Source of the DNA: Rubritepida sp.
Lineage (GTDB): Bacteria; Pseudomonadota; Alphaproteobacteria; Acetobacterales; Acetobacteraceae
Length of the DNA stretch: 9,046 nucleotides
Direction: 5' to 3'
NCBI GenBank assembly: GCA_014376425.1
Contig: JACMRO010000477.1
Span: 1 to 9,046, forward strand
Shown: positions 1-5,715 of the stretch, one piece after another
Layout: each line of letters begins with the position of its first letter
How positions within the stretch are numbered: position 1 is the first letter of the stretch
The notes under the pieces: model-generated
What the model was told of the DNA's origin: nothing
What the model saw: the letters and a program-made list of their open reading frames with translations, nothing else
Database searches by the model: none
Made by a program: the position numbers and the translations under genes

Positions 1-725
1 AGCCACACCGCGCCGTTCGCCGTCTTGCCCATCTTGGCGCCCGAGCTGCTGGTAATTAGCGGCGTGGTCAGCACGTGCGCGTCGCCACCGGTAACGCGGC
101 GAATGAGGTCAGCGCCCAGCACGATGTTGCCCCACTGGTCCGACCCGCCCATCTGCAACGCCACACCGCGGGTCCTGAAGAGCTCCAGGAAGTCGTAGCT
201 CTGCAGCAGCATGTAGTTGAATTCGAGGAAGGACAGATTTTGTTCGCGGTCCAGCCGCAGCTTCACACTGTCCATGCCCAGCATGCGGTTGACCGAGAAG
301 TGGCGGCCGACATCGCGCAGGAAGGGGATGTATTCCAGCCGGTCCAGCCATTCTGCATTGTCGAGCATCACGGCGTCCGTCGGGCCGTCGCCGAAGGTCA
401 GGAAGGCGTCGAAGACCTGGCGGATGCCGGCCTTGTTGGCCTCGATGCGGGCGTCGTCCAGCAGGGGGCGGGCCTCGTCACGGAAGGATGGGTCGCCCAC
501 CTTGGTGGTGCCGCCGCCCATCAGCACCACCGGCTTGTGACCACAACGCTGGAACAGCCGCAGGATCATGATCTGCACCAGGCTGCCGACATGCAGGCTA
601 TCCGCCGTGCAATCGAAACCGATGTAGCCGGGCAGCACACCGGTTGCGAGGCGCGCGGCGAAGGCCGCCTCGTCCGTCGTCTGATGGATGAAGCCGCGGG
701 CACGGGCTTGCGTCAGGAAGTTCAC
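1..725 (-). CDS. tyrS: Tyrosyl-tRNA synthetase, N-terminal 241 codons (runs off left edge)
   Basis: This enzyme charges tRNA-Tyr with tyrosine in the cytoplasm (class I aminoacyl-tRNA synthetase, Rossmann catalytic domain). The minus-strand frame from position 725 is open to the window edge. It shows the ATP-site signature HVGS (residues 45-48, the HIGH equivalent), the GGGTTKVGDPSF stretch, the tyrosine-pocket motif GGSDQWGN (about 193-200) and KMGKT (231-235), the KMSKS-loop equivalent. The remaining C-terminal catalytic part and the S4-like tRNA-binding domain lie beyond position 1; bacterial TyrS is usually a little over 400 residues. The start is a GTG at 725-723 that overlaps the TGA of the upstream DapA-like gene (GTGA). 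No in-frame ATG lies near the expected N-terminus, and the nearby ATG at 730 reads only two codons in another frame. No strong Shine-Dalgarno sequence is seen, so translation is probably coupled to the upstream gene. The family is certain; the exact start is likely but inferred. Confidence 0.95.
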   Translation of the reverse strand, partial: MNFLTQARARGFIHQTTDEAAFAARLATGVLPGYIGFDCTADSLHVGSLVQIMILRLFQRCGHKPVVLMGGGTTKVGDPSFRDEARPLLDDARIEANKAGIRQVFDAFLTFGDGPTDAVMLDNAEWLDRLEYIPFLRDVGRHFSVNRMLGMDSVKLRLDREQNLSFLEFNYMLLQSYDFLELFRTRGVALQMGGSDQWGNIVLGADLIRRVTGGDAHVLTTPLITSSSGAKMGKTANGAVW

Positions 726-1639
726 AGCATGGCCGCCGGGTCGCGCTTTGCCAGCCGTGCCAGCAGGCGGTCAACCTCCGCCCGCGCCGGCGGACTCAGC
801 CCGGGCGCCGGCGCCCGCGCCGTCTCATGCGCGATGATGCCGCGCCGGGCCAGGATGTATTTGCGCACCGCCAGCCCCAGGCCGGGCTGGTTGTCGGTGC
901 GGATCAGCGGCAGATGCGCCTCGAACCGGTCCCACATCGCATCGGTCGGCCCGTTCGCGCAGAGCGCCACCAGCAGTTCGGGGAAGGCGTAGCCGGTCAT
1001 CACGCCATCGGTGCCGCGGCCCAGTTCCTCGGGCAGGAACAGGCCTGAGAAGCCACCGAGGATGGCAATGCGCTTCATCTTCCCTGCTGCCTCCAGCGCC
1101 CGCACGGCGCTGATCTTGTCCAGCCCCGGCCAGTCCTCGGCCTTCAGCATGACGCAGCGTGGGTCAGCGGCGATGCGGGCTATCATGGGCGGCGTGATGG
1201 TGACGCCGTTGGCCTGCGGAAAATCCTGCAGGCACCAGGGCGCGGGGCCGACGGTGTCGCTGGCCTGCTGGAAGTAGCTGACCACCGCATCGTCGCCTTT
1301 CAGGCCGGGGGTGGGGGCGATCATGACGCCGGCGGCACCCGCTTCCATCACTTCCGCGCTCAGCGTGCGCATGGCGGCGAATCCGGGCGAGGAGACGCCC
1401 ACGACCACCGGCACCTGGCCGGCATTGGCCGCCAGCACGGCGCGGACGAAGGCGGTGCTTTCGGCGGCGTCCAGCTTCGGCGCCTCGCCCATGATGCCCA
1501 GGATGGTGAGGCCGGTGGCGCCCATTCTGAGATACGCTTCGGTCATCCGGGCGGCGCTGCCCAGATCCATCCCGCCATCGGGCAGGAAGGGTGTGGGGGC
1601 GATGACGTAGGTGCCGGTGGCGGCGGTGGAAAAACTCAT
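722..1639 (-). CDS. DapA-superfamily (class I aldolase/lyase) protein, not a canonical dihydrodipicolinate synthase
   Basis: This is a 305-residue TIM-barrel protein of the dihydrodipicolinate synthase/N-acetylneuraminate lyase superfamily. These enzymes form a Schiff base between a lysine and a keto acid, for example pyruvate. The N-terminal stretch TYVIAPTPFLPDG is family-typical, and the putative Schiff-base lysine is K166 in VMLKAEDWPG. Aligned by spacing to E. coli DapA (Y133 to K161 is 28 residues, as is Q138 to K166), the Thr-Thr pair becomes I49-M50, Tyr133 becomes Q138 (LQDFP instead of LYNVP), Arg138 becomes A143 and the Tyr107 region lacks tyrosine. A DHDPS role is therefore unlikely, and the substrate is unknown. 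I chose the ATG at 1639; a TTG at 1657 would add six residues that do not look family-like. The gene lies 31 bp downstream of gdx and overlaps tyrS by four bases, so it probably shares a transcript with one or both. Confidence 0.88.
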   Translation of the reverse strand: MSFSTAATGTYVIAPTPFLPDGGMDLGSAARMTEAYLRMGATGLTILGIMGEAPKLDAAESTAFVRAVLAANAGQVPVVVGVSSPGFAAMRTLSAEVMEAGAAGVMIAPTPGLKGDDAVVSYFQQASDTVGPAPWCLQDFPQANGVTITPPMIARIAADPRCVMLKAEDWPGLDKISAVRALEAAGKMKRIAILGGFSGLFLPEELGRGTDGVMTGYAFPELLVALCANGPTDAMWDRFEAHLPLIRTDNQPGLGLAVRKYILARRGIIAHETARAPAPGLSPPARAEVDRLLARLAKRDPAAML

Positions 1640-1664
1640 GGCTGCCGGTTGCCGCAAGGCGCGC

Positions 1665-1680
1665 GGCCGGTCAACCGGCC
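1665..1680 (-). repeat. Perfect inverted repeat spanning the gdx stop codon
   Basis: The 16-bp sequence GGCCGGTCAACCGGCC is a perfect dyad apart from its two central bases (7-bp arms). As RNA it would form a stem of six G-C pairs with the loop UUGA, which contains the gdx UGA stop codon. No T-run follows on the minus strand, so it is not a standard intrinsic terminator. It could be a 3'-end stability hairpin, part of a factor-dependent end, or chance in GC-rich DNA. It lies between gdx and the DapA-like gene. Confidence 0.5.
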
Positions 1681-1985
1681 AGCTTCAGCATGACGATGCC
1701 GCCGACAATGAGCCCCAGCCCGGCCAGGCGCAGCGCCGTCGCGGGCTCACCCAATACGGCCATGCCGATCAGCCCGGTACCGAGCGCGCCGATCCCGGTC
1801 CAGACCGCGTAGGCGGTGCCGATGGGCAGGCTGCGCAGCGCCAGCGACAGCAGCCAGAAGCTGACCGCCATCGCGCCGATAGTGAAGATGGAGGGCCAGA
1901 GCCGGGTGAACCCGTCGGTGTGTTTCAACCCCAGCGCCCATGCCACTTCCATGATCCCGGCACCCGCCAGCAGCCACCAAGCCAT
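1671..1985 (-). CDS. sugE: Gdx/SugE-type small multidrug resistance (SMR) exporter
   Basis: This 104-residue, four-helix inner-membrane protein belongs to the SMR family, whose members work as antiparallel dual-topology dimers and exchange protons for a cationic substrate. The proton/substrate glutamate is E13 (GIMEVAW). The other residues known to line the pocket of guanidinium exporters are present at the expected positions: W16, S42, Y59 and W62, with the diagnostic stretch GTAYAVWTGIGA (56-67). This favours the Gdx (guanidinium export, formerly SugE) subtype over the EmrE/Qac subtype. The length is typical of the family. The ATG at 1985 has a strong ribosome binding site. A TetR-operator-like palindrome lies just upstream, while the guanidine riboswitch that often precedes gdx genes was not recognised. 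The downstream gene on the same strand starts 31 bp after the stop. Family assignment is very secure; substrate subtype is well supported by residues but not proven. Confidence 0.95.
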   Translation of the reverse strand: MAWWLLAGAGIMEVAWALGLKHTDGFTRLWPSIFTIGAMAVSFWLLSLALRSLPIGTAYAVWTGIGALGTGLIGMAVLGEPATALRLAGLGLIVGGIVMLKLAG

Positions 1986-1991
1986 GTCGTT

Positions 1992-1998
1992 CCTCCCT
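1992..1998 (-). promoter_or_regulatory. Ribosome binding site of gdx
   Basis: Read on the minus strand, GGGAGGAACGAC precedes the ATG at 1985. The purine core AGGGAGG lies six bases from the start codon, close to the ideal Shine-Dalgarno match and spacing. It is the strongest such site on the minus strand of this window and fixes the gdx start. Confidence 0.8.
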
Positions 1999-2003
1999 GA
2001 CTA

Positions 2004-2019
2004 TACCGACCGGACGGTA
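2004..2019. promoter_or_regulatory. TetR-operator-like palindrome upstream of gdx
   Basis: TACCGACCGGACGGTA is a 16-bp dyad with 14 of 16 positions symmetric; only the A/A pair at 2009 and 2014 breaks it. The ACCG..CGGT core resembles operators described for many TetR-family repressors of exporter genes. It ends only 5 bp upstream of the gdx Shine-Dalgarno, so a bound repressor would block initiation or elongation of the gdx transcript. No regulator gene lies in the window. The assignment to the TetR family is inference from motif shape. Confidence 0.5.
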
Positions 2020-2199
2020 CATTCGCCGCGGATGGCTGATCAAGGTCGCCTGAACATAAACCAGGCAGATCGACGGGCGCCTTCGCATGATCGCTGGGCA
2101 AGGCGCGCTGCCTGATCACGAAGCCGCGGGGGCGCCTCTTTCGCACAGACGTCGAATGTTGCAACTTGGTAGGCATCAGGGCTTGGGAGAGCGGCAGCG

Positions 2200-3795
2200 A
2201 TGGAACGTAGAAACTTGTTCAAAGCCTCGGCTGGCATAGCCGCCGCCACAGCTGCGGGTTTTCCGTCCCCCGGTGTTTCGCAGAACGCCGCCGCGCGCAC
2301 GCTGCGCTTCGTGCCGCAGGCCAATCTTGCGAATTTTGACCCGATCTGGGGTACGCAATACGTCGTACGAAACGCAGCCGCCGCGGTGTGGGACATGCTC
2401 TACGGTGTGGACGAGAACCTGGTGCCGCAGCCGCAGATGGTTGAGGGTGAGACGGTGTCCGCCGATGGCCTGACCTGGGAATTCCGGCTGCGGCCCGGCC
2501 TGTTATTCCATGACGGCACGCCGGTGCTGGCGAAGGACGTGGTGGCCTCGATCGCCCGCTGGGCGCCGCGCGACCCGATGGGGCAGATGATCCGCGCCAT
2601 CCAGGATGAGCTGGTGGCGGTGGATGACCGCAACTTCCGCTGGAAGCTGCGCCGGCCCTACCCGAAGATGAAGTTCGCGCTGGGCAAGACCGGCACGCCC
2701 TGCTGCTTCATCATGCCCGAGCGCATCGCCACCACCGGCAATGCCACGATGATCACCGAATATGTCGGCTCCGGCCCGATGACCTTCAAGCGCGATGAAT
2801 GGGTGCCTGGCGCGCGGGCGGTGTTTGAGCGATTTGGCCGCTACACCCCGCGTGAGGGGACCAGCAGCTGGCTGGCCGGCCCCAAGCGCGTGTTGGTCGA
2901 CCGGCTGGAATGGGTGGTGATGCCCGACCCGGCAACGGCCGCCAACGCGTTGCAGGCGGGCGAAGTGGATTGGTGGGAGAGCCCGATCAGCGACCTCGTG
3001 CCGCTGCTGCGCCGCAACCGCAACATCGCGGTCGACATCGCCGACCCGCTGGGCAACATCGGCAGCTTCCGGATGAACCACCTGCATGCGCCCTTCAACA
3101 ACCAGAAGGTGCGCCAGGCGGTGATGATGGCGATCAACCAGGAGGACTACATGCGCGCCGTCGTCGGCAGCGACACGGCGCTGTGGAGCGTGCTGGGCGG
3201 CTTCTTCACGCCCGGCACTTCCAGCTACAGCGAAGCCGGTGGCGAGGTGATGAAGCGTGCGAACATGGACGGCGCGCGCCGGCTGCTGGCCGAGAGCGGC
3301 TATGCCAACGAGCCCGTCACCTGTTTGGTGGGCCAGGACCAGCCCCTGCTCAAGCCGATGGGCGACGTGACGGCCGACCTGCTGCGGCGGCTTGGCATGA
3401 ACGTGGATTTCGTGGCGACCGACTGGGGCACGGTCGGCCAGCGCCGCGCCATGCGCAACCCGCCGGGCCAGGGCGGCTGGAGCATGTTCCACACCTGGCA
3501 TGCCGGTGCCGACGCGGTGAACCCGGCCGGCTACAACGCTTTGCGCGCCAACGGGAACGATGCCTGGTTCGGCTGGCCCACCGTGCCCAGCGTGGAGGCT
3601 GGCATCACCGAATGGTTCGACGCGCCCACGCCCGAGACTGAGCGCGCGGCGATCGACAAGATCAATCGCGCGGCGGTCGAGAACGTGGTCTACGCGCCGA
3701 CCGGCTTCTTCCGCAGCTACCAGGCTTGGCGGCGCAACGTCTCGGGCGTGGTGAAGGGGCCGTTGCCCTTCTTCTGGGGCGTGTCGAAGTCGTGA
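2200..3795 (+). CDS. ABC transporter substrate-binding protein, SBP family 5 (DppA/OppA-like)
   Basis: This is the periplasmic solute receptor of a dipeptide/oligopeptide-type ABC importer, 531 residues, a usual length for family 5. Residues 2-8 (ERRNLFK) with a following Ala/Gly-rich hydrophobic stretch (about 9-21) form a probable twin-arginine (Tat) signal, with cleavage likely near residues 26-31. No lipobox cysteine is seen, so the mature protein should be soluble. Family hallmarks are the WEFRLRPGLLFHDGTPVLAKDV stretch (about 93-114), then YVGSGPMTF (188-196), and the second-lobe NHLHAPFNNQKVRQAV (293-308). The C-terminal half keeps the D-W-G/AMRNPP and HTWHAG segments of the lobe that closes on ligand. 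GGGAGAG sits eight bases before the ATG. It heads the operon for the permeases and ATPases that follow. The ligand cannot be deduced: family 5 proteins also bind opines, nickel, glutathione and sugars. Confidence 0.93.
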   Translation: MERRNLFKASAGIAAATAAGFPSPGVSQNAAARTLRFVPQANLANFDPIWGTQYVVRNAAAAVWDMLYGVDENLVPQPQMVEGETVSADGLTWEFRLRPGLLFHDGTPVLAKDVVASIARWAPRDPMGQMIRAIQDELVAVDDRNFRWKLRRPYPKMKFALGKTGTPCCFIMPERIATTGNATMITEYVGSGPMTFKRDEWVPGARAVFERFGRYTPREGTSSWLAGPKRVLVDRLEWVVMPDPATAANALQAGEVDWWESPISDLVPLLRRNRNIAVDIADPLGNIGSFRMNHLHAPFNNQKVRQAVMMAINQEDYMRAVVGSDTALWSVLGGFFTPGTSSYSEAGGEVMKRANMDGARRLLAESGYANEPVTCLVGQDQPLLKPMGDVTADLLRRLGMNVDFVATDWGTVGQRRAMRNPPGQGGWSMFHTWHAGADAVNPAGYNALRANGNDAWFGWPTVPSVEAGITEWFDAPTPETERAAIDKINRAAVENVVYAPTGFFRSYQAWRRNVSGVVKGPLPFFWGVSKS

Positions 3796-3812
3796 GCCGC
3801 GCAGCCGTGAGG

Positions 3813-3827
3813 CGACGGCCGCCGTCG
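3813..3827 (+). repeat. Small GC-rich dyad between binding-protein and permease genes
   Basis: CGACGGCCGCCGTCG is a perfect odd-length palindrome (7-bp arms around one base), able to fold as a five-pair stem with a five-base loop. It lies 18 bp after the binding-protein stop and 13 bp before the permease ATG. Hairpins at this position in importer operons often protect the upstream mRNA so that the binding protein exceeds the permeases; here that is only inference. It also leaves little room for a Shine-Dalgarno (GAGGG at 3827-3831). Confidence 0.4.
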
Positions 3828-3840
3828 AGGGCGCGCTAGG

Positions 3841-4782
3841 ATGTGGGCTTATGTCATCCGTCGCGTGCTGGCCACCATACCGGTCATGGCCTTCGTGGCA
3901 CTGTTCGTCTTCTCGCTGCTCTACCTGGCGCCGGGCGACCCGGCGGCGGTGATCGCGGGCGACCAGGCGACTCCTGATGACGTGGAGCGCATCCGCGCGT
4001 CGCTGGGGCTGGACCGCCCCTATCTCGTGCGGTTCGGCGAATGGGTGTTCCGCATCCTGCAAGGCGACCTGGGAACGTCGATCTTCACCAACCTGCCGGT
4101 CGGCCACATGATTCAGCAGCGCATCGAGCCGACCCTGTCGTTGATGCTGGTGACGCTGATTCTGGCCGTATCGATCGCGATCCCGATGGGGGTGGTCGCG
4201 GCCTGGAAGCAGGGTACCTGGATTGATCGCGCCGTGATGGGTTTCGCGGTGCTGGGCTTTTCGGTGCCGGTCTTCGTCGTCGGCTACCTGCTGGCCTACG
4301 TCTTCGCGCTGGAGCTGGATTGGCTGCCGGTGCAGGGCTACACGCCGTTTCGTGAGGGGCTGTTTCCCTGGCTGGAAAACCTCATCCTGCCGTCGGTCGC
4401 CCTGGGTGGTGTGTACATCGCGCTGATTGCCCGCATCACCCGCGCCACCATGCTGGAAGTGCTGCAGCAGGATTACGTCCGCACGGCCCGCGCCAAGGGG
4501 GCCGGCCAACGCAGCATCCTGTTCGTGCATGCGTTGAAGAATGCGGCGGTGCCCATCGTCACGGTCATCGGCATCGGCATCGCGCTGCTGATCGGCGGCG
4601 CAGTGGTGACGGAAAGCGTGTTCGCCATCCCGGGGCTGGGGCGCCTGACGGTGGATGCCATCCTGCGGCGTGACTATCCTGTCATCCAGGGCGTCGTGCT
4701 GCTGTTCAGTTTCGTCTACGTCCTGGTCAATCTGGCGATCGATCTGCTGTACACGTTGTTCGACCCGAGAATCCGGTACTGA
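3841..4782 (+). CDS. dppB: DppB-like ABC transporter permease
   Basis: This is an inner-membrane permease subunit of the importer, 313 residues, a typical DppB/OppB length. The N-terminus MWAYVIRRVLATIPVM begins the first transmembrane helix (about 9-31), followed by the characteristic periplasmic LAPGDPA segment (29-35). Further helices fall at about 100-121, 132-157, 179-197, 236-257 and 281-306. The cytoplasmic EAA coupling loop, which docks on the ATPases, is visible at about 206-235 (EVLQQDYVRTARAKG, then HALKNA). The C-terminus YTLFDPRIRY is family-standard. The start at 3841 fits the family N-terminus; the Shine-Dalgarno is modest. It pairs with the DppC-like permease that starts 15 bp after this stop. 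The symbol is a family-level name; the transported solute is unknown. Confidence 0.94.
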   Translation: MWAYVIRRVLATIPVMAFVALFVFSLLYLAPGDPAAVIAGDQATPDDVERIRASLGLDRPYLVRFGEWVFRILQGDLGTSIFTNLPVGHMIQQRIEPTLSLMLVTLILAVSIAIPMGVVAAWKQGTWIDRAVMGFAVLGFSVPVFVVGYLLAYVFALELDWLPVQGYTPFREGLFPWLENLILPSVALGGVYIALIARITRATMLEVLQQDYVRTARAKGAGQRSILFVHALKNAAVPIVTVIGIGIALLIGGAVVTESVFAIPGLGRLTVDAILRRDYPVIQGVVLLFSFVYVLVNLAIDLLYTLFDPRIRY

Positions 4783-4783
4783 T

Positions 4784-4787
4784 GGAG
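4784..4787 (+). promoter_or_regulatory. Shine-Dalgarno that favours the ATG start of the DppC-like gene
   Basis: GGAG lies ten bases before the ATG at 4798 but only one base before the competing in-frame GTG at 4789, which is too close for normal initiation. This favours the ATG. The ATG at 4782, overlapping the previous stop, reads only seven codons and is not used for this protein. Confidence 0.5.
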
Positions 4788-4797
4788 CGTGCTACCC

Positions 4798-5715
4798 ATG
4801 CCTGATGGAGCCACCGTGGCGATTCCGCCCGGCCTAGCCATCGCCCAGGCGATGCCCGATGTGCTGCCGCCGGTCCGCGCCCGGCGCGGGCTGTGGGGCT
4901 TTCTGCGGCGCTACCCCACCATGGCCATTGGGGGGGGGCTGCTTTTGCTGATGCTGCTCATGGCCGTCTTCGCGCCCTTCCTGTGGACGAAGGATCCGAC
5001 GTCGCTGGCGCCGGCGCTGCGCACGCGTGAACCGGGGGCGCAGTTCTGGTTCGGCTCCGACATGCTCGGCCGGGACGTGTATTCGCGGGTGCTGTACGGT
5101 GCGCGGGTTTCGCTGTTGGTGGGCTTCTCGGTGGCCATTTGCGCCAGCGCCATCGGCCTGGCGATCGGGCTGTTCGCGGGCTTCATCCGGCTGGCGGACA
5201 GCATCGTCATGCGCGTCATGGACGGCATGATGTCCATCCCGCCCATCCTGCTGGCGATCGCGCTCATGGCGCTGACCCGCGGCTCGGTGCAGAACGTCAT
5301 CCTGGCGATCACCATCGCGGAGATACCGCGCGTGACGCGGCTGGTGCGCGGCGTGGTGCTATCGCTGCGCGAGCAGCCCTATGTCGATGCCGCCGTGGCG
5401 TCCGGCACCGGCACGGTGATGATCATGTGGCGCCACATTCTGCCCAACACGCTGGCACCGCTGACGGTGCAGGCCACCTACATTTGCGCGGCCGCCATGA
5501 TCACCGAGGCCATTCTGTCCTTCATCGGCGCCGGCACGCCGCCCATCATCCCGTCCTGGGGCAACATCATGGCCGAGGGCAGGGCGCTTTGGCAGGTGAA
5601 GCCCTACATCGTGTTCTTCCCCGCCATCTTCCTGTCGGTCACCGTGCTTGCGGTGAATCTACTGGGTGACGGGCTGCGCGATGCTATCGACCCACGTCTG
5701 GCAAAGAAGCTGTGA
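4798..5715 (+). CDS. dppC: DppC-like ABC transporter permease
   Basis: This is the second inner-membrane permease, 305 residues from the ATG at 4798 (308 if the GTG at 4789 is used). A cytoplasmic N-tail carries the RRGLWGFLRRYP segment (29-40), followed by the first helix (about 42-62). The family signature FGSDMLGRDVYSRVLYGAR occupies 85-103, further helices lie at about 104-130, 147-175, 221-243 and 270-290, and the EAA coupling loop is at about 188-217 (SLREQPYVDAAVASG, then HILPNT). The C-terminus GDGLRDAIDPRL is standard for DppC/OppC. A run of nine G (4930-4938) encodes G45-G47 at the start of the first helix; a one-base slip there would truncate the protein. The stop overlaps the GTG of the next gene (GTGA), indicating translational coupling. 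Solute unknown. Confidence 0.94.
   Translation: MPDGATVAIPPGLAIAQAMPDVLPPVRARRGLWGFLRRYPTMAIGGGLLLLMLLMAVFAPFLWTKDPTSLAPALRTREPGAQFWFGSDMLGRDVYSRVLYGARVSLLVGFSVAICASAIGLAIGLFAGFIRLADSIVMRVMDGMMSIPPILLAIALMALTRGSVQNVILAITIAEIPRVTRLVRGVVLSLREQPYVDAAVASGTGTVMIMWRHILPNTLAPLTVQATYICAAAMITEAILSFIGAGTPPIIPSWGNIMAEGRALWQVKPYIVFFPAIFLSVTVLAVNLLGDGLRDAIDPRLAKKL
4930..4938 (+). repeat. G9 homopolymer inside the DppC-like gene
   Basis: Nine consecutive G bases encode three glycines (codons 45-47). It is the longest single-base run I noticed in the window. Such tracts are prone to replication slippage and to sequencing errors. The reading frame is intact as given, since the family sequence continues correctly on both sides. 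Confidence 0.8.

Larger units (their letters stand above)
1986..2199. other. Divergent intergenic region between gdx and the ABC importer operon
   Basis: These 214 bp must hold the promoters of the leftward gdx transcript and the rightward importer transcript. Visible contents: the operator-like palindrome at 2004-2019; a dyad GCCTG-N9-CAGGC at 2048-2066; an imperfect direct repeat GGGCGCCTTCGCA (2075-2087) and GGGCGCCTCTTTCGCA (2130-2145); two CTGATCA sequences (from about 2037 and 2112); and a purine-rich GGGAGAG at 2185-2191 ahead of the binding-protein ATG at 2200. No convincing sigma-70 -35/-10 pair could be assigned in either direction. I saw no tandem ACGR-loop hairpins (guanidine-II) and no recognisable guanidine-I core. 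Confidence 0.6.

Noticed and set aside
75..992. Plus-strand open frame across tyrS and the DapA-like gene
   Set aside because: The minus strand carries unmistakable TyrS and DapA-family motifs over the same bases; the plus-strand product is low-complexity His/Gln/Ala-rich.
722..1639. Naming the DapA-like gene dapA (lysine biosynthesis)
   Set aside because: The Thr-Thr pair, catalytic Tyr and carboxylate-binding Arg expected in DHDPS are not at their positions; only the lysine is retained.
1640..1657. TTG start at 1657 for the DapA-like gene
   Set aside because: It would add six residues with no family support, and a proper ATG exists at 1639.
2000..2005. TATAGT on the minus strand as a -10 box for gdx
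   Set aside because: A start about seven bases downstream would fall inside the Shine-Dalgarno at 1992-1998, and no -35 element lies at the proper distance. The match is part of the palindrome's flank.
1986..2199. Guanidine riboswitch upstream of the gdx gene
   Set aside because: I looked for tandem small hairpins with ACGR loops and for a guanidine-I type core and saw neither. A covariance-model search would be decisive.
3813..3827. Intrinsic terminator between binding protein and permease
   Set aside because: The stem is short and no T-run follows; the downstream genes have no separate promoter and belong to the same transporter.
2503..4530. Long open frame of 675 codons on the minus strand, antisense to the binding-protein and permease genes
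   Set aside because: Its translation is rich in His, Arg, Gln and Asp without any domain pattern, and it lies opposite two clear family members. It is a by-product of high GC content and codon bias on the other strand.
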